Shown in pieces: positions 35,780 through 44,842 of a DNA stretch of 61,493 bases (its first letter is position 1; every line of letters begins with the position of its first letter). The position numbers were made by a program, and so were the translations under genes. The DNA is from Paractinoplanes deccanensis (GTDB taxonomy: Bacteria; Actinomycetota; Actinomycetes; Mycobacteriales; Micromonosporaceae). Below the pieces are notes generated by a model, which was not told where the DNA came from, did no database searches, and saw nothing but the letters and a program-made list of their open reading frames with translations. The stretch is from positions 1 to 61,493 of the forward strand of contig NZ_BOMI01000109.1 in NCBI RefSeq assembly GCF_016862115.1. Reading direction: 5' to 3'.

Positions 35780-36625
35780 TCACGGGGTGGCGCGGAACGC
35801 GTCGACGGCGCGGGCGGCCCATGCCGCGAACGGCTGCGGCGGGCGGCCCAGCACGGTCGCCACGTCCGGGCTGATCCGCCGTTCGGCCTCGGCCGGGCTG
35901 CCGAGGATCGCCAGCGTGCCCTCGACCACCTCCGGCGGCATGAACCGCAGCATCTGGGCGCGGGCCTCGTCCGGTGTCTGCTCGACGAAGCGGATCGGCT
36001 CCCCCAGCGCGGCCGCCAGGTCCGCGACACGGTCACGCGGGGTGGTCAGGGCCGGGCCGGTCAGCTCGTACGTCCGGCCGTCGTGGGCGGGGTCGCGCAG
36101 CGCGGCGGCGGCCACCTCGGCGATGTCCTGCGGATCGACCACCGGCAGCCCCACGTCGCCGAAGGGTGCCGCCACGACCCGCCCGGCCCGGATCGGCTCG
36201 GCCCAGGCGAGGGCGTTGGAGGCGAAGCCGCCGGGGCGCAGGATCGTCCACCCCAGACCGGATTGGCGGACGAGCTCCTCGATGGCGGCCAGGGGCGCGT
36301 GCGAGGCCGCCCCCGGCCGGGTGCGGACCGCCTGCGACGACTGGAGCACGAGGCGCTTCACCCCGGCGGAGACGGCGACCCGCAGGATCTCGGGCATGTC
36401 GAGGTGGGCTCCGGCGCCCTCGACGAGCAGGAAGAGCGCCTCGGCGCCGTCGAGCGCCGGGCGCAGGCTCTGCGGGCGTTCGAGGTCGGCGCGCCGGTGG
36501 CGGACCCCGTCCGGCGCGGCCGGGCGGCGCCCGCGGGACACGGCGGTCACCGGGTCGCCGGCGGAGGCGAGCAGCGACACGAGCGGACGGCCGACGTTGC
36601 CGGTGGCGCCTATCACGACGTACAT
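35780..36625 (-). CDS. NAD(P)H-binding protein, NmrA/atypical SDR type
   Basis: A 281-residue Rossmann protein: MYVVIGATGNVGRPLVSLLAS (GxxGxxG) at the N-terminus, LFLLVEGAGAHLDMPEILRVAVSAGVKRLVLQSSQAV, LGWTILRPGGFASN, VVDPQDIAEVAAAAL and GRTYELTGP. This is the atypical SDR group that includes NmrA and NAD(P)H:quinone oxidoreductase-like proteins; it usually senses or reduces electrophiles. ATG 36625 after GGGAGAACC. It is divergent from the HxlR regulator at 36750, with a perfect 12-bp palindrome between. Confidence 0.9.
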   Translation of the reverse strand: MYVVIGATGNVGRPLVSLLASAGDPVTAVSRGRRPAAPDGVRHRRADLERPQSLRPALDGAEALFLLVEGAGAHLDMPEILRVAVSAGVKRLVLQSSQAVRTRPGAASHAPLAAIEELVRQSGLGWTILRPGGFASNALAWAEPIRAGRVVAAPFGDVGLPVVDPQDIAEVAAAALRDPAHDGRTYELTGPALTTPRDRVADLAAALGEPIRFVEQTPDEARAQMLRFMPPEVVEGTLAILGSPAEAERRISPDVATVLGRPPQPFAAWAARAVDAFRATP

Positions 36626-36689
36626 GCTGGTTCTCCCGTTCGGCCGCGTCGTTCGCGCGGCTGACGGCAACGCTAGTAGCGTCGATATA

Positions 36690-36701
36690 GTAGGTACCTA
36701 C
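36690..36701. promoter_or_regulatory. Palindromic operator between NmrA and HxlR genes
   Basis: GTAGGTACCTAC is a perfect 12-bp palindrome inside an AT-richer 36676-36713 stretch that must also hold both divergent promoters. TAGTA and TACTA flank it as a wider imperfect dyad (36688-36710). HxlR/DUF24 proteins bind such sites; binding by the adjacent regulator is inferred. Confidence 0.65.
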
Positions 36702-36749
36702 AGGATACTAATGGGTTTGTGGCGCAGCACACATGAGGCGGAGGGACAC

Positions 36750-37130
36750 ATGAGACGGTCGGCGGATCCCGAGCTCGCCTGCCCTGTCTCCCCGGTCGTG
36801 GACATCGTGTTCAGCCGGTGGACGACGCCCATCCTGTGGACCCTGCACGAGCACGGCCGGCAGCGTTTCGTCGAGCTGAAGGGCCGGCTGACGAGCATCA
36901 CGCCCAAGGTGCTCACGCAGCGGCTGCGCCAGCTCGAGCGCGACGGGCTCGTGCGGCGCAGCTATCACGCCGAGGTGCCACCCCGGGTGGAGTACGAGAT
37001 CACCGAGCTGGGCGCCAGCCTCGGGCCCCTCTTCGCGCACCTGACCACGTGGGCCGACGCCAGCCTGGGCCGGGTGGAGCAGGCCCGGCGCGCCTACGAC
37101 GCCCAGAACGGGATGGCGCCGCCCTCCTAG
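36750..37130 (+). CDS. HxlR (DUF24) family transcriptional regulator
   Basis: A 126-residue regulator with the HxlR layout: ACPVSPVVDIVFSRWTTPILWTL (redox-type cysteine in the usual position ~11), RQRFVELKGRLTSITPKVLTQRLRQLERDGLVRRSYHAEVPPRVEYEITELG. Single-cysteine HxlR proteins (like YodB/QorR) respond to quinones or diamide by thiol oxidation. ATG 36750 follows GGAGGGACAC; an in-frame ATG at 36711 is less likely. Divergent from the NmrA-type gene, so the pair is a probable electrophile-sensing switch. Confidence 0.92.
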   Translation: MRRSADPELACPVSPVVDIVFSRWTTPILWTLHEHGRQRFVELKGRLTSITPKVLTQRLRQLERDGLVRRSYHAEVPPRVEYEITELGASLGPLFAHLTTWADASLGRVEQARRAYDAQNGMAPPS

Positions 37131-37139
37131 GGTGACCGC

Positions 37140-37887
37140 ATGGATCACGCCTCGTCGTTCGGGACCGCCGCCACCGCCTATGCCGAGCACCGTCCCGATT
37201 ACGCCCTCGCCGCCGTGCGGTGGGCACTCGACCCGGCACCCGGCCGGCGGGTGCTCGACCTCGGTGCCGGGACCGGCAAGCTCACCGCCACGCTGATCGC
37301 CGCCGGGGCCGAGGTCACCGCGGTCGAGCCGGACGCCGCGATGCTGGCCGAGCTGCGCCGCGCGCTGCCCGGTGCCGCCGCGCACCAGGGCAGCGCCGAG
37401 GCGATCCCGCTGCCGGGCGCGGCCGTCGACGCGGTGCTGTCGGGGCAACGCCATGCACTGGTTCGACCTGGCCGCCGCCGGGCCGGAGATCGCCCGGGTG
37501 CTCACGCCGGGCGGCGTCCTGGCCGGGCTCTGGAACGTGCTGGACGACAGCGTCGCGTGGGTCGCCGAGCTGGCACGCGCCGGCGGCCCGGCGGTCGTCG
37601 GCCCGCGCGACACCCCGGCGAGCTGGCGCGCCGCCACGGCCGGGATGCGCGTGCCCGGCTTCGGCGAGCCGCAGCGGGCCGCGTTCGCGCACGGGCAGCG
37701 CCGCACCGCGGACTCGCTGGTGGCGACGCTGGCCACCCGGGCCGGTCTGCTGGTCATGCCGGAGGGCGAACGACGGGCCACGCTGGAGCGGATCCGCGGT
37801 TTCCTGGCGAGCCGGCCGGAGACCGCGGACGGCGAGTTCGATCTTCCGATGCTCACCTGCGTGCACCGCGTACTGCTTGAGCCTTGA
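37140..37887 (+). pseudogene. Class I SAM-dependent methyltransferase with a +1 frameshift
   Basis: The first part (from ATG 37140) is a normal methyltransferase N-terminus: SSFGTAATAYAEHRPDYAL, GRRVLDLGAGTGKLTATLIAAGAEVTAVEPD (SAM-binding motif I) and HQGSAEAIPLPGAAVDAVLSG. After VLSG the family pattern continues in the next frame as NAMHWFDLAAAGPEIARVLTPGGVLAGLWN to the stop at 37887. An apparent one-base insertion (the C at 37446, in GGGGCAACGCC) breaks the frame; removing it restores SGNAMHWF. This may be a genuine inactivating mutation or a sequencing error. Intact, it would be a ~248-residue UbiE/BioC-like methyltransferase of unknown substrate. Confidence 0.85.
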
Positions 37888-38017
37888 ACGTCACCGTCGG
37901 TGACAGACCCGCCGGGCGAGGTAATTCACTCCTGCGTGTTCAACCGCAAGGCCGCCACGCTGCGTATCACTGGGCAGCTATCTGCACCGGCAGTGCTTTT
38001 TTGGCGGAAGGAGCGGC

Positions 38018-38788
38018 ATGATGCGCAGAAGCGGGAACACGGCGAAGATCGCCACCATCGGAGCGGGCGCCGCGCTCGTCGCGGCGGGGCTGTTCGCGGC
38101 GCCGCAGGCATTCGGCGGAACGGCGAACGACACGGCGGGTCAGGCGGGCCGGGGCGCGACGAAGGTGGCGGCGCCGGCGGGTTCGTGCGCGGCGGTGCAC
38201 ATCATCGCCACCCGGGCGTCGACCGAGCGGCCCGGCGCCGGCATCATCGGCTCCCTGGCCGCCTCGGTGCAGCGGGCCAGCCGGCAGACGATCAGCACCG
38301 AGGCCACCGACTATCCGGCCGTGCTCAACCCGTACGGCCCCAGCGTCTCCGCGGGTGTCCGGGCGCTGACCGGGCAGATCACGCGCAAGGCCCAGCAGTG
38401 CCCGGGCACCAAGCTGGTGCTGATGGGCTATTCGCAGGGCGCGCACGTGATCGGTGACGTGCTCGCCGGCAGCGGGCGGCAGGCGGTCACCACCCCCACC
38501 CAGCCCTTGAACGCGCAGCTCGCGGCGAAGGTGACCGCGGTGATCCTGATGGGCGACCCGCGGTACGTGCCGAACAAGGACTTCAACGCCGGCACGAGCC
38601 GCACCGCCGGCCTCTTCCCGCGCGGCGGCGACGCGCCGCTCGACGGCTTCGCGCCGAAGATCCAGTCCTACTGCGACACGGGCGACAACTTCTGCGCGCG
38701 CGGCGCGAGCCTGGCCACGCATCTGGGCTACACCCGCAAGTACAACGCCGCCGCGCAGCGGTTCGTGCTGCAGCGCATCGGCGGATAA
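38018..38788 (+). CDS. Secreted cutinase-family alpha/beta hydrolase
   Basis: A 256-residue exported serine esterase. Signal peptide at 1-~33 (IATIGAGAALVAAGLFAAPQAFG, Ala-x-Ala-like site). Mature cutinase fold: CAAVHIIATRASTERPGAGIIG, nucleophile in KLVLMGYSQGAHVIGDVLAG (GYSQG), IQSYCDTGDNFCARG with catalytic Asp between disulphide cysteines, and catalytic His in LATHLGYTRKYN. Acts outside the cell on cutin-like polyesters, lipids or short esters. ATG 38018 follows GGAAGGAGCGGC. Single gene. Confidence 0.93.
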   Translation: MMRRSGNTAKIATIGAGAALVAAGLFAAPQAFGGTANDTAGQAGRGATKVAAPAGSCAAVHIIATRASTERPGAGIIGSLAASVQRASRQTISTEATDYPAVLNPYGPSVSAGVRALTGQITRKAQQCPGTKLVLMGYSQGAHVIGDVLAGSGRQAVTTPTQPLNAQLAAKVTAVILMGDPRYVPNKDFNAGTSRTAGLFPRGGDAPLDGFAPKIQSYCDTGDNFCARGASLATHLGYTRKYNAAAQRFVLQRIGG

Positions 38789-38797
38789 CCTACCGGG

Positions 38798-39442
38798 GTG
38801 GCGAGCGTCGACGACTTCTACCGCGACGTCGCGCGGATCGCTCTCGCCGTCGCCACCAAACACGGGTTCGTCCTCGGGGGCGGAGTCGCCTGGCTGGTCA
38901 ACGGCCTGGTGGCCCGCCCCACCGAGGACGTCGACCTGTTCACCGACGCGCCCGGCGGGGTGGCCGCCGCCGCGGGCGAGGTCACCGCGGCGCTCAAGGC
39001 CGCCGGCTATCGGGTGGTCGCCGAGGAGGGCGACGAGCTGTTCGAGGGCATGGCCACCGACATCCAGGAGTTCCTGGTCGCCGGCGGGCACCGGGCGCTG
39101 CGGCTCACGCTGTGCCGCCTCGACCGGCAGCGCGCACCCGTCGTCATGGAGCTCGGCCCGGTCATGCACCTCGACGACCTCGTCGCCACCAAGGTCGCCG
39201 CCCTGGTCAACCGGCGCGAGGTCCGCGACTACATCGACGTGGCCGCCGCGCTGGAACGCTACCCCCTCTCCCAGATCATGGAGTTGGCGCACGCCGCCGA
39301 CCCCGCCCTCGACCCGGACGACATCGCCGACGCGGGCCGCTACCTGGACCGCCTCGACGACGCCCGGTTCGCCCTCTACGGCCTCGGCCCCGCCGAGATC
39401 GCAGCGCTGCGCCACCGCCTGGCGCAATGGCCCCGCGCGTAG
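38798..39442 (+). CDS. Nucleotidyltransferase-like protein (AbiEii/DUF6036-type)
   Basis: A 214-residue protein with a minimal nucleotidyltransferase motif: FVLGGGVAWLVNGLVARPTEDVDLFTD (GG-x9-RxTxDVDL, residues ~24-50) and MHLDDLVATKVAALVNRREVRDYIDVAAAL in the C-terminal part. Such proteins include AbiEii-like toxins and lone antitoxin-less homologues. No AbiEi-type antitoxin is next to it, so toxin-antitoxin action is not supported. GTG 38798 lies 9 bp after the cutinase stop. Confidence 0.83.
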   Translation: MASVDDFYRDVARIALAVATKHGFVLGGGVAWLVNGLVARPTEDVDLFTDAPGGVAAAAGEVTAALKAAGYRVVAEEGDELFEGMATDIQEFLVAGGHRALRLTLCRLDRQRAPVVMELGPVMHLDDLVATKVAALVNRREVRDYIDVAAALERYPLSQIMELAHAADPALDPDDIADAGRYLDRLDDARFALYGLGPAEIAALRHRLAQWPRA

Positions 39443-39731
39443 GCTCCGCGGCGGCACCAAGGCGCGGACAGCCGCTAGCTGCTCCAGAGCAAACACCCAA
39501 GGACGCCGGATCTTGGGGGATGCGATGAGCGGCCGCAAGGCTGTGTCAGGTGGCTCGGAAGCCGAAAGGGGGCGAAGTGGCCGAGGCAGTTCCGGAGCCG
39601 CACCCTGCGCACCCGGGGTTCGGGCTCTGATCGCGCATCCGGCGGGCGGACGACGGCGTTGTCGCGCGGACGATTTCCCGGCGAGGAGTCCCGGGCACGG
39701 GCCGCCACCGGCCCGCGCCCGGGGCTCGGGC

Positions 39732-42134
39732 TCAGGACCTGGTGGCCCAGTCGCCGAGGGTCCAGTCGCGGACCTCCGGCATGTCCTCGAGGTGCTCGAC
39801 CACGTAGGACTCGTGGCGGCGCAGCTGGGACTCGCACCAGTTCTTCAGGTCCTCGGCGCCGCGGGGCAGGCGCTTGGCGTTGTTGATGGCGTCCATGACC
39901 AGGTGGTAGCGCGACGCCCGGTTGCGGACCGTCATGTCGAACGGGGTGGTGGTCGTGCCCTGCTCGATGAAGCCGCGCACCCGGAACCGGTCGGCGTCGG
40001 GGCGGCCGTGCACCAGCTGGTGGATGGCGCCGGGGAAGCCGTGGAAGGCGAACACCACGTCGACGGTGTCGGTGAACAGCTCGGTGAACAGGGTCTCGCT
40101 CATGCCGTGCGGGTGGTCCTTGGGGCGCACCAGCGTCATCAGGTCGACCACGTTGACCACGCGCACGCGCAGGCCGGGCAGCTTGTCGCGCAGGATCTGC
40201 GCGGCGGCGACCGTCTCCATGGTGACCACGTCGCCGGCGCAGGCCAGCACGATGTCGGGGTCGCTGGTGCCGTCGTCGGTGCCGGCCCAGTCCCACACGC
40301 CGGCGCCGCGGGCGCAGTGCTCGATCGCCTCGTCCATGGTCAGCCACTGCAGCTGCGGCTGCTTGTCGATGACGATGAGGTTGACGTAGGAGCGGCTGCG
40401 GAAGCAGTGGTCGGCCACCGACAGCAGGCAGTTCGCGTCCGGCGGCAGGTAGATGCGGCTGACGTCGCCGCGCTGGGTGAGCACCACCTGGATGAGGCCG
40501 GGACCCTGGTGGGAGAAGCCGTTGTGGTCGTTGCGCCAGGCGGTGGAGGTGAGCAGGATGTTGAGGCTCGGCACCTTGGCCCGCCAGGGCAGGTGGCTCG
40601 CCTCCTCGAGCCACTTGCTGTGCTGCACCGTCTGCGACGCGCTGACCATCGCGAACGCCTCGTAGGTGGCGAACAGGCCGTGCCGGCCGGTCAGGTTGTA
40701 GCCCTCGAGCCAGCCGTGGCAGTTGTGCTCGCTGAGCACCTCCATGACCCGGCCGCCGGGGCCGATGGCCACGTCGTCGGGGGTGACGTGTTCCATGAAC
40801 GCCCGGTCGGAGACCTCGAAGACGGCGCCGAGCCGGTTGCTGTTGGTCTCGTCGGGGCTGAACAGCCGGAACCGGTCGGGGTTGCGGCTGTAGATGTCGC
40901 GCATCATCTCGCCGAGCCGCCGGGTCGACTCGGCCCGCTCGGTGGCGGGCTGGTCGACCTTGACCGCGTAGTCGCGGAAGTCGGGCAGGTCGAGGTCGCG
41001 GGTGAGCAGGCCGCCGTTGGCGTGCGGGGTGGCGCTCATCCGCTTGTCGCCCTCGGGCGCGGCGGAGCGGACCAGCTCGACCGGGGCGCCGTCGTCGCCG
41101 AACAGCTCCGCCGGCCGGTACGACTCGAGCCACTGCTGGAGCAGGGCCAGGTGCTCGGGGTTGTCGCGCACGCCGGACAGGGGCACCTGGTGGGCCCGGA
41201 ACGTGCCGGCGACGTGCACGCCGTCGACCTCCTCGGGGCCGGTCCAGCCCTTCGGGGTGCGCAGCACGATCAGCGGCCACCGGGGCCGGGTGCCGTCCGC
41301 ACCGCCCGTACGGGCGGTGTCCTGGATGGTTTTGATCTGCTCGTACGCCGAGGCGAGCGCGGCGGCGAACCGGGTGTGCATGCCGGGCAGGTCGGCGCCC
41401 TCGACCTCGATCACCTCGTAGCCGTGCCCGCGCAGCAGCTCGCGCACCTCGGCCGGGTCCTTGCGGGCCAGCACCGTCGGCCCGGAGATCTTCGCCCCGT
41501 TGAGGTGCAGGATCGGCAGCACGGCACCGTCGTGGGCCGGGTTGAGGAAGGAGATGCCCTTCCACGAGCCCTCCAGCGGCCCGGTCTCGGCCTCGCCGTC
41601 GCCGACCACGGCGATCGCGAGCAGGTCGGGGTTGTCCATCACCGCGCCGAACGCGTGCACCAGCACGTAGCCCAGCTCGCCGCCCTCGTGGATGGAGCCG
41701 GGCGTGGTGACCGAGACGTGGCTGGGGATGCCGCCGGGGCTGGAGAACTGGCGGAACAGGCGCAGCATGCCCGCCTCGTCCCGGGTGACGGCGGGGTAGA
41801 TCTCGCTGTAGGTGCCCTCGAGCCACCCGGCGGCCACCAGGGCGGGACCGCCGTGCCCGGGGCCGGTGAGGTAGAGAGCGTCCTGCCCGGTGTGGCGGAT
41901 CAGGCGGGACACGTGGGCGTAGACGAACGACAGGCCGGGGCTGGTGCCCCAGTGCCCGAGCAGCCGGGGCTTGATGTGCTCCGGCTTGAGCGGCTCGCGC
42001 AGCAGGGGGTTGGCCTGCAAGTAGATCTGGCCGATGGTCAGGTAGTTCGCGGCACGCCACCAGGCGTCCATCTGGGCGATCTCCGCCTCGGTGGGCGTCG
42101 ATAGCAGGTCCGAGGTTGCCGTCGGCACGGGCAT
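39732..42134 (-). CDS. xfp: Phosphoketolase (xylulose-5-P/fructose-6-P)
   Basis: An 800-residue full-length Xfp. N-terminal YLTIGQIYLQANPLLREPLKPEHIKPRLLGHWGTSPGLSFVYAHVSRLI, ALYLTGPGHGGPALVAAGWLEGTY (the family's GPGHG motif), TPDP-binding VVGDGEAETGPLEGSWKGISFLNP (GDG...N), and C-terminal EGYNLTGRHGLFATYEAF, HQGPGLIQVV. It cleaves ketose phosphates with phosphate to acetyl phosphate plus glyceraldehyde-3-P or erythrose-4-P, making a carbon-conserving bypass. Acetate kinase or phosphotransacetylase genes are not adjacent. ATG 42134. Confidence 0.97.
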   Translation of the reverse strand: MPVPTATSDLLSTPTEAEIAQMDAWWRAANYLTIGQIYLQANPLLREPLKPEHIKPRLLGHWGTSPGLSFVYAHVSRLIRHTGQDALYLTGPGHGGPALVAAGWLEGTYSEIYPAVTRDEAGMLRLFRQFSSPGGIPSHVSVTTPGSIHEGGELGYVLVHAFGAVMDNPDLLAIAVVGDGEAETGPLEGSWKGISFLNPAHDGAVLPILHLNGAKISGPTVLARKDPAEVRELLRGHGYEVIEVEGADLPGMHTRFAAALASAYEQIKTIQDTARTGGADGTRPRWPLIVLRTPKGWTGPEEVDGVHVAGTFRAHQVPLSGVRDNPEHLALLQQWLESYRPAELFGDDGAPVELVRSAAPEGDKRMSATPHANGGLLTRDLDLPDFRDYAVKVDQPATERAESTRRLGEMMRDIYSRNPDRFRLFSPDETNSNRLGAVFEVSDRAFMEHVTPDDVAIGPGGRVMEVLSEHNCHGWLEGYNLTGRHGLFATYEAFAMVSASQTVQHSKWLEEASHLPWRAKVPSLNILLTSTAWRNDHNGFSHQGPGLIQVVLTQRGDVSRIYLPPDANCLLSVADHCFRSRSYVNLIVIDKQPQLQWLTMDEAIEHCARGAGVWDWAGTDDGTSDPDIVLACAGDVVTMETVAAAQILRDKLPGLRVRVVNVVDLMTLVRPKDHPHGMSETLFTELFTDTVDVVFAFHGFPGAIHQLVHGRPDADRFRVRGFIEQGTTTTPFDMTVRNRASRYHLVMDAINNAKRLPRGAEDLKNWCESQLRRHESYVVEHLEDMPEVRDWTLGDWATRS

Positions 42135-42267
42135 GTCCTCTCACTTCGCGGTCGTTGGCTTGAACCTAGGCCTACCCCAAGGCGGGCCATAGAGTCTTTG
42201 GTACTGGTCCGAAGTGACTTTGGAATGTCGGTGAACCGTCCGGGGCTGTGCATCCGTTCCCCCTGGC

Positions 42268-43920
42268 GTGCTGCAACGCGTCCGTGCCTTCGTCCGCCGC
42301 CCCAGGATCCAGCTGTCGCTCACCGTCCTGGCCGGGCTTCTCCTCTTCGCCTTCCTGATCTTCCCGAACATCCTGTCCCGCCTGAACCCCGTGACCTTTG
42401 TCCGGATTCCGATCGAAGCGGCCTTCGTCCTGGTGCTCCTGTTCGCTCTGCCGCCGCGGCCACGTCGCGTGACGAGCCTGGTCATCGGTGTCCTGCTCGG
42501 CTGGCTGGTCGTCGAGAAATGCCTGGACATGGGCTTCTTCGAGGAGCTCAACCGCCCGTTCGACCCGATCCTGGACTGGGTGCTGTTCGACGACGCGTTC
42601 AGCTTCGCGACCGACTCCTACGGCCGGCCCGCCGCGGTCGGCGCGGCCGCCGCCGTCCTCCTGCTGGTCGTCTCGATCATGGCAGTGGCCTGCTGGGCCG
42701 TGCTGCGCATCGGCGCGCTCGCCGCCCGGCACCGCCGCCGCTCGGCGATCACCGCGGGCGGCGTCGCGGTGGCCTGGGCGCTGACCTTCTCTCTCGGTGT
42801 CTCCGTGTACGGAGCGGTGCCCGTCGCCGCGCGCAGCACCGCCACGTACGCGTGGGACCGCGCCCACCAGGCCCGCGCCGGCCTGCGCGACGAGGCGAAC
42901 TTCGCCAAGGAGGTCGCCGACGACGCCTTCGCGACCGTGCCCGCGAGCCAGATGCTCACCGCGCTGGCCGGCAAGGACGTCATCTTCACCTTCGTCGAGA
43001 GCTACGGCCGCAGCGCCGTCGAGCACCCCGCGCTCGCCCCGCTGGTCGGCCCGGTCCTCGACTCCGGCACCGCCCAGCTGAAGGCCGCCGGCTACGCCGC
43101 GCGCAGCGGCTGGCTCACCTCACCCACCTTCGGCGGCGGCAGCTGGCTCGCGCACGCCACCTTCGAGTCCGGGCTGTGGATCAACAACGAGAAGCGGTAC
43201 CGCAACCTCGTCTCCACCGACCGGCTCACCCTCACCCGCGCGTTCCACGACAAGGGCCACCGCACGGTCAGCGTGATGCCCGGCGCGACCCGGGCCTGGC
43301 CCGAGGGAGCCTTCTACGGCTACGACCAGGTGTGGGACTCGCGCAACCTCGGCTACAACGGCCCCAAGTTCAGCTGGGCGCCGATGCCCGACCAGTACAC
43401 GTTGAAGCAGCTCAACACCATCGAATACAAGAGGCCGGGCCGCAAGCCGCTGATGGTCGAGATGCCCCTGGTGTCCAGCCACACCCCGTGGGCGCCGATC
43501 CCCGACTACCTGCCCGACTGGGACCAGGTCGGCGACGGCTCGGGCTACCACGCGATGGTCGCGAACGGCACGAAGCCCAAGGCGCTGTGGGCCGAGCCCA
43601 AGAAGGTCCGCGCCGAGTACGGCAAGTCCATCCGGTACTCGCTCACCACCCTGATCAACTGGATCACCCGGTACGGCGACGACAACCTCGTGATGGTCTT
43701 CCTCGGCGACCACCAGCCGTCCCCGATCGCCGCCGGCGCGAACGCGAGCCACGACGTGCCGATCACCATCGTCGCCAAGGACCCGAAGGTGCTCGACCGC
43801 ATCACCGGCTGGGGCTGGGCCGACGGCCTCAAGCCGCGCAGCGGCACGCCGGTGTGGCCGATGAACGCGTTCCGGGACCGGTTCCTGACCGCGTTCGGCA
43901 CGCAGGCTGCCGCATCATGA
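42268..43920 (+). CDS. Alkaline phosphatase/sulfatase-superfamily membrane protein (LtaS-like)
   Basis: A 550-residue protein with 4-5 N-terminal transmembrane helices (SLTVLAGLLLFAFLIF, EAAFVLVLLFAL, LVIGVLLGWLVVEK, AAAAVLLLVVSIMAVACWAVL, VAVAWALTFSLGVSV), then an extracytoplasmic alkaline-phosphatase-fold domain. The catalytic-region motif is DVIFTFVESYGRSAVEH and a metal-site motif is MVFLGDHQPSPI, as in LtaS/phosphoglycerol transferases. By fold it transfers or hydrolyses phospho- or sulfo-groups on envelope lipids or polymers; the precise substrate is unknown. GTG 42268. The nucleoside hydrolase gene begins 4 bp after its stop. Confidence 0.87.
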   Translation: MLQRVRAFVRRPRIQLSLTVLAGLLLFAFLIFPNILSRLNPVTFVRIPIEAAFVLVLLFALPPRPRRVTSLVIGVLLGWLVVEKCLDMGFFEELNRPFDPILDWVLFDDAFSFATDSYGRPAAVGAAAAVLLLVVSIMAVACWAVLRIGALAARHRRRSAITAGGVAVAWALTFSLGVSVYGAVPVAARSTATYAWDRAHQARAGLRDEANFAKEVADDAFATVPASQMLTALAGKDVIFTFVESYGRSAVEHPALAPLVGPVLDSGTAQLKAAGYAARSGWLTSPTFGGGSWLAHATFESGLWINNEKRYRNLVSTDRLTLTRAFHDKGHRTVSVMPGATRAWPEGAFYGYDQVWDSRNLGYNGPKFSWAPMPDQYTLKQLNTIEYKRPGRKPLMVEMPLVSSHTPWAPIPDYLPDWDQVGDGSGYHAMVANGTKPKALWAEPKKVRAEYGKSIRYSLTTLINWITRYGDDNLVMVFLGDHQPSPIAAGANASHDVPITIVAKDPKVLDRITGWGWADGLKPRSGTPVWPMNAFRDRFLTAFGTQAAAS

Positions 43921-43924
43921 ACGC

Positions 43925-44815
43925 ATGATCCTCTATCTCGACTGCGACACCGGCATCGACGACGCGATCGCCGTCGCGTTCCTGCTGGCCCACCCCGGCG
44001 CCGACCTCAAGGGCATCGGCACGGTCAACGGCAACACGTCGGCGGTGCAGGCCGCCCGCAACACGCTGGGCCTGCTCGCCCTGGCCGGCCGCGACGACAT
44101 CCCGGTCGCGGTCGGCGAGGGCGAGATCAAGCGCGGGGCGAAGGTCGTGCACGGCGACAACGGCGTGGGCGGCGTGGCGCTGCCGGCGACCGGGCGGCCG
44201 GACCCGCGTACCAGCGTGCGGTTGCTCCTCGATCTGTCCCGCCAGCACCCCGGCGAGCTGCACCTGCTGGCCACCGGCCCGTGCACCAACCTCGCCGAGG
44301 CGCTGTGCCAGGACCCTACCCTGCCCGGACGGGTCCGCGGCGTCACCGTCATGGGCGGCGCCGTGCGGGTGCCCGGCAACATCACCCCGCGCGCCGAGGC
44401 GAACATCGGCGACAACCCGGCCGCCGCCGACGCTGTGCTCACCGCCGCCTGGCCGGTCACCCTCGTGCCGCTCGACGTGACCCTGCGGCACCGCTGGTCC
44501 GAGCAGGACCGCGCCCGGCTGGGCGCGACCCCGCTGACCCGGGCGCTGGCCGCCATGCTGCCGGCCTATCTGGACTTCTACGAGGGCCGTACGGGCGAGC
44601 GCCGCGTCCCGCTGCACGACCCGCTCGCCGCCGCGATCGCGACCGGCGACGTCACGCCGAGCCACGCGGAGGATCTGCCGCTGCGCGTCGCCCCCGACGG
44701 CCACATCACCGAGGAGGGCGGCCGATCGGTCCGCGTGATCTTCGGCGTGCAGGACGGCGCGGAACAGATCATCCTGGAGCGGATCAACGGAATCAGTCGT
44801 TCAGCTCTCGCCTGA
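43925..44815 (+). CDS. Inosine-uridine preferring nucleoside hydrolase
   Basis: A 296-residue Ca2+-dependent nucleoside hydrolase. The diagnostic N-terminal DCDTGIDDAIAVAFLLAHP provides calcium-binding aspartates. Further: GTVNGNTSAVQAARNTL, HGDNGVGG (catalytic pocket), GELHLLATGPCTNLAEAL, RGVTVMGGAVRVPGNITPRAEANIGDNPAAADAVL, and PLHDPLAAA with the C-terminal Asp. Splits the N-glycosidic bond of ribonucleosides to base plus ribose for salvage. Closely follows the sulfatase-fold gene, so the two are probably one transcript. Confidence 0.95.
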   Translation: MILYLDCDTGIDDAIAVAFLLAHPGADLKGIGTVNGNTSAVQAARNTLGLLALAGRDDIPVAVGEGEIKRGAKVVHGDNGVGGVALPATGRPDPRTSVRLLLDLSRQHPGELHLLATGPCTNLAEALCQDPTLPGRVRGVTVMGGAVRVPGNITPRAEANIGDNPAAADAVLTAAWPVTLVPLDVTLRHRWSEQDRARLGATPLTRALAAMLPAYLDFYEGRTGERRVPLHDPLAAAIATGDVTPSHAEDLPLRVAPDGHITEEGGRSVRVIFGVQDGAEQIILERINGISRSALA

Positions 44816-44842
44816 ACAACAGATCATTAGTAGCATCGCGCC

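Noticed and set aside
38798..39442. Type IV AbiEii toxin-antitoxin system
   Set aside because: Only the nucleotidyltransferase-like gene is present. No AbiEi-type winged-helix antitoxin gene precedes it; its neighbour is a cutinase.
39513..42104. Long plus-strand frame opposite phosphoketolase
   Set aside because: The minus strand encodes an 800-residue textbook phosphoketolase; the opposite frame is its shadow.
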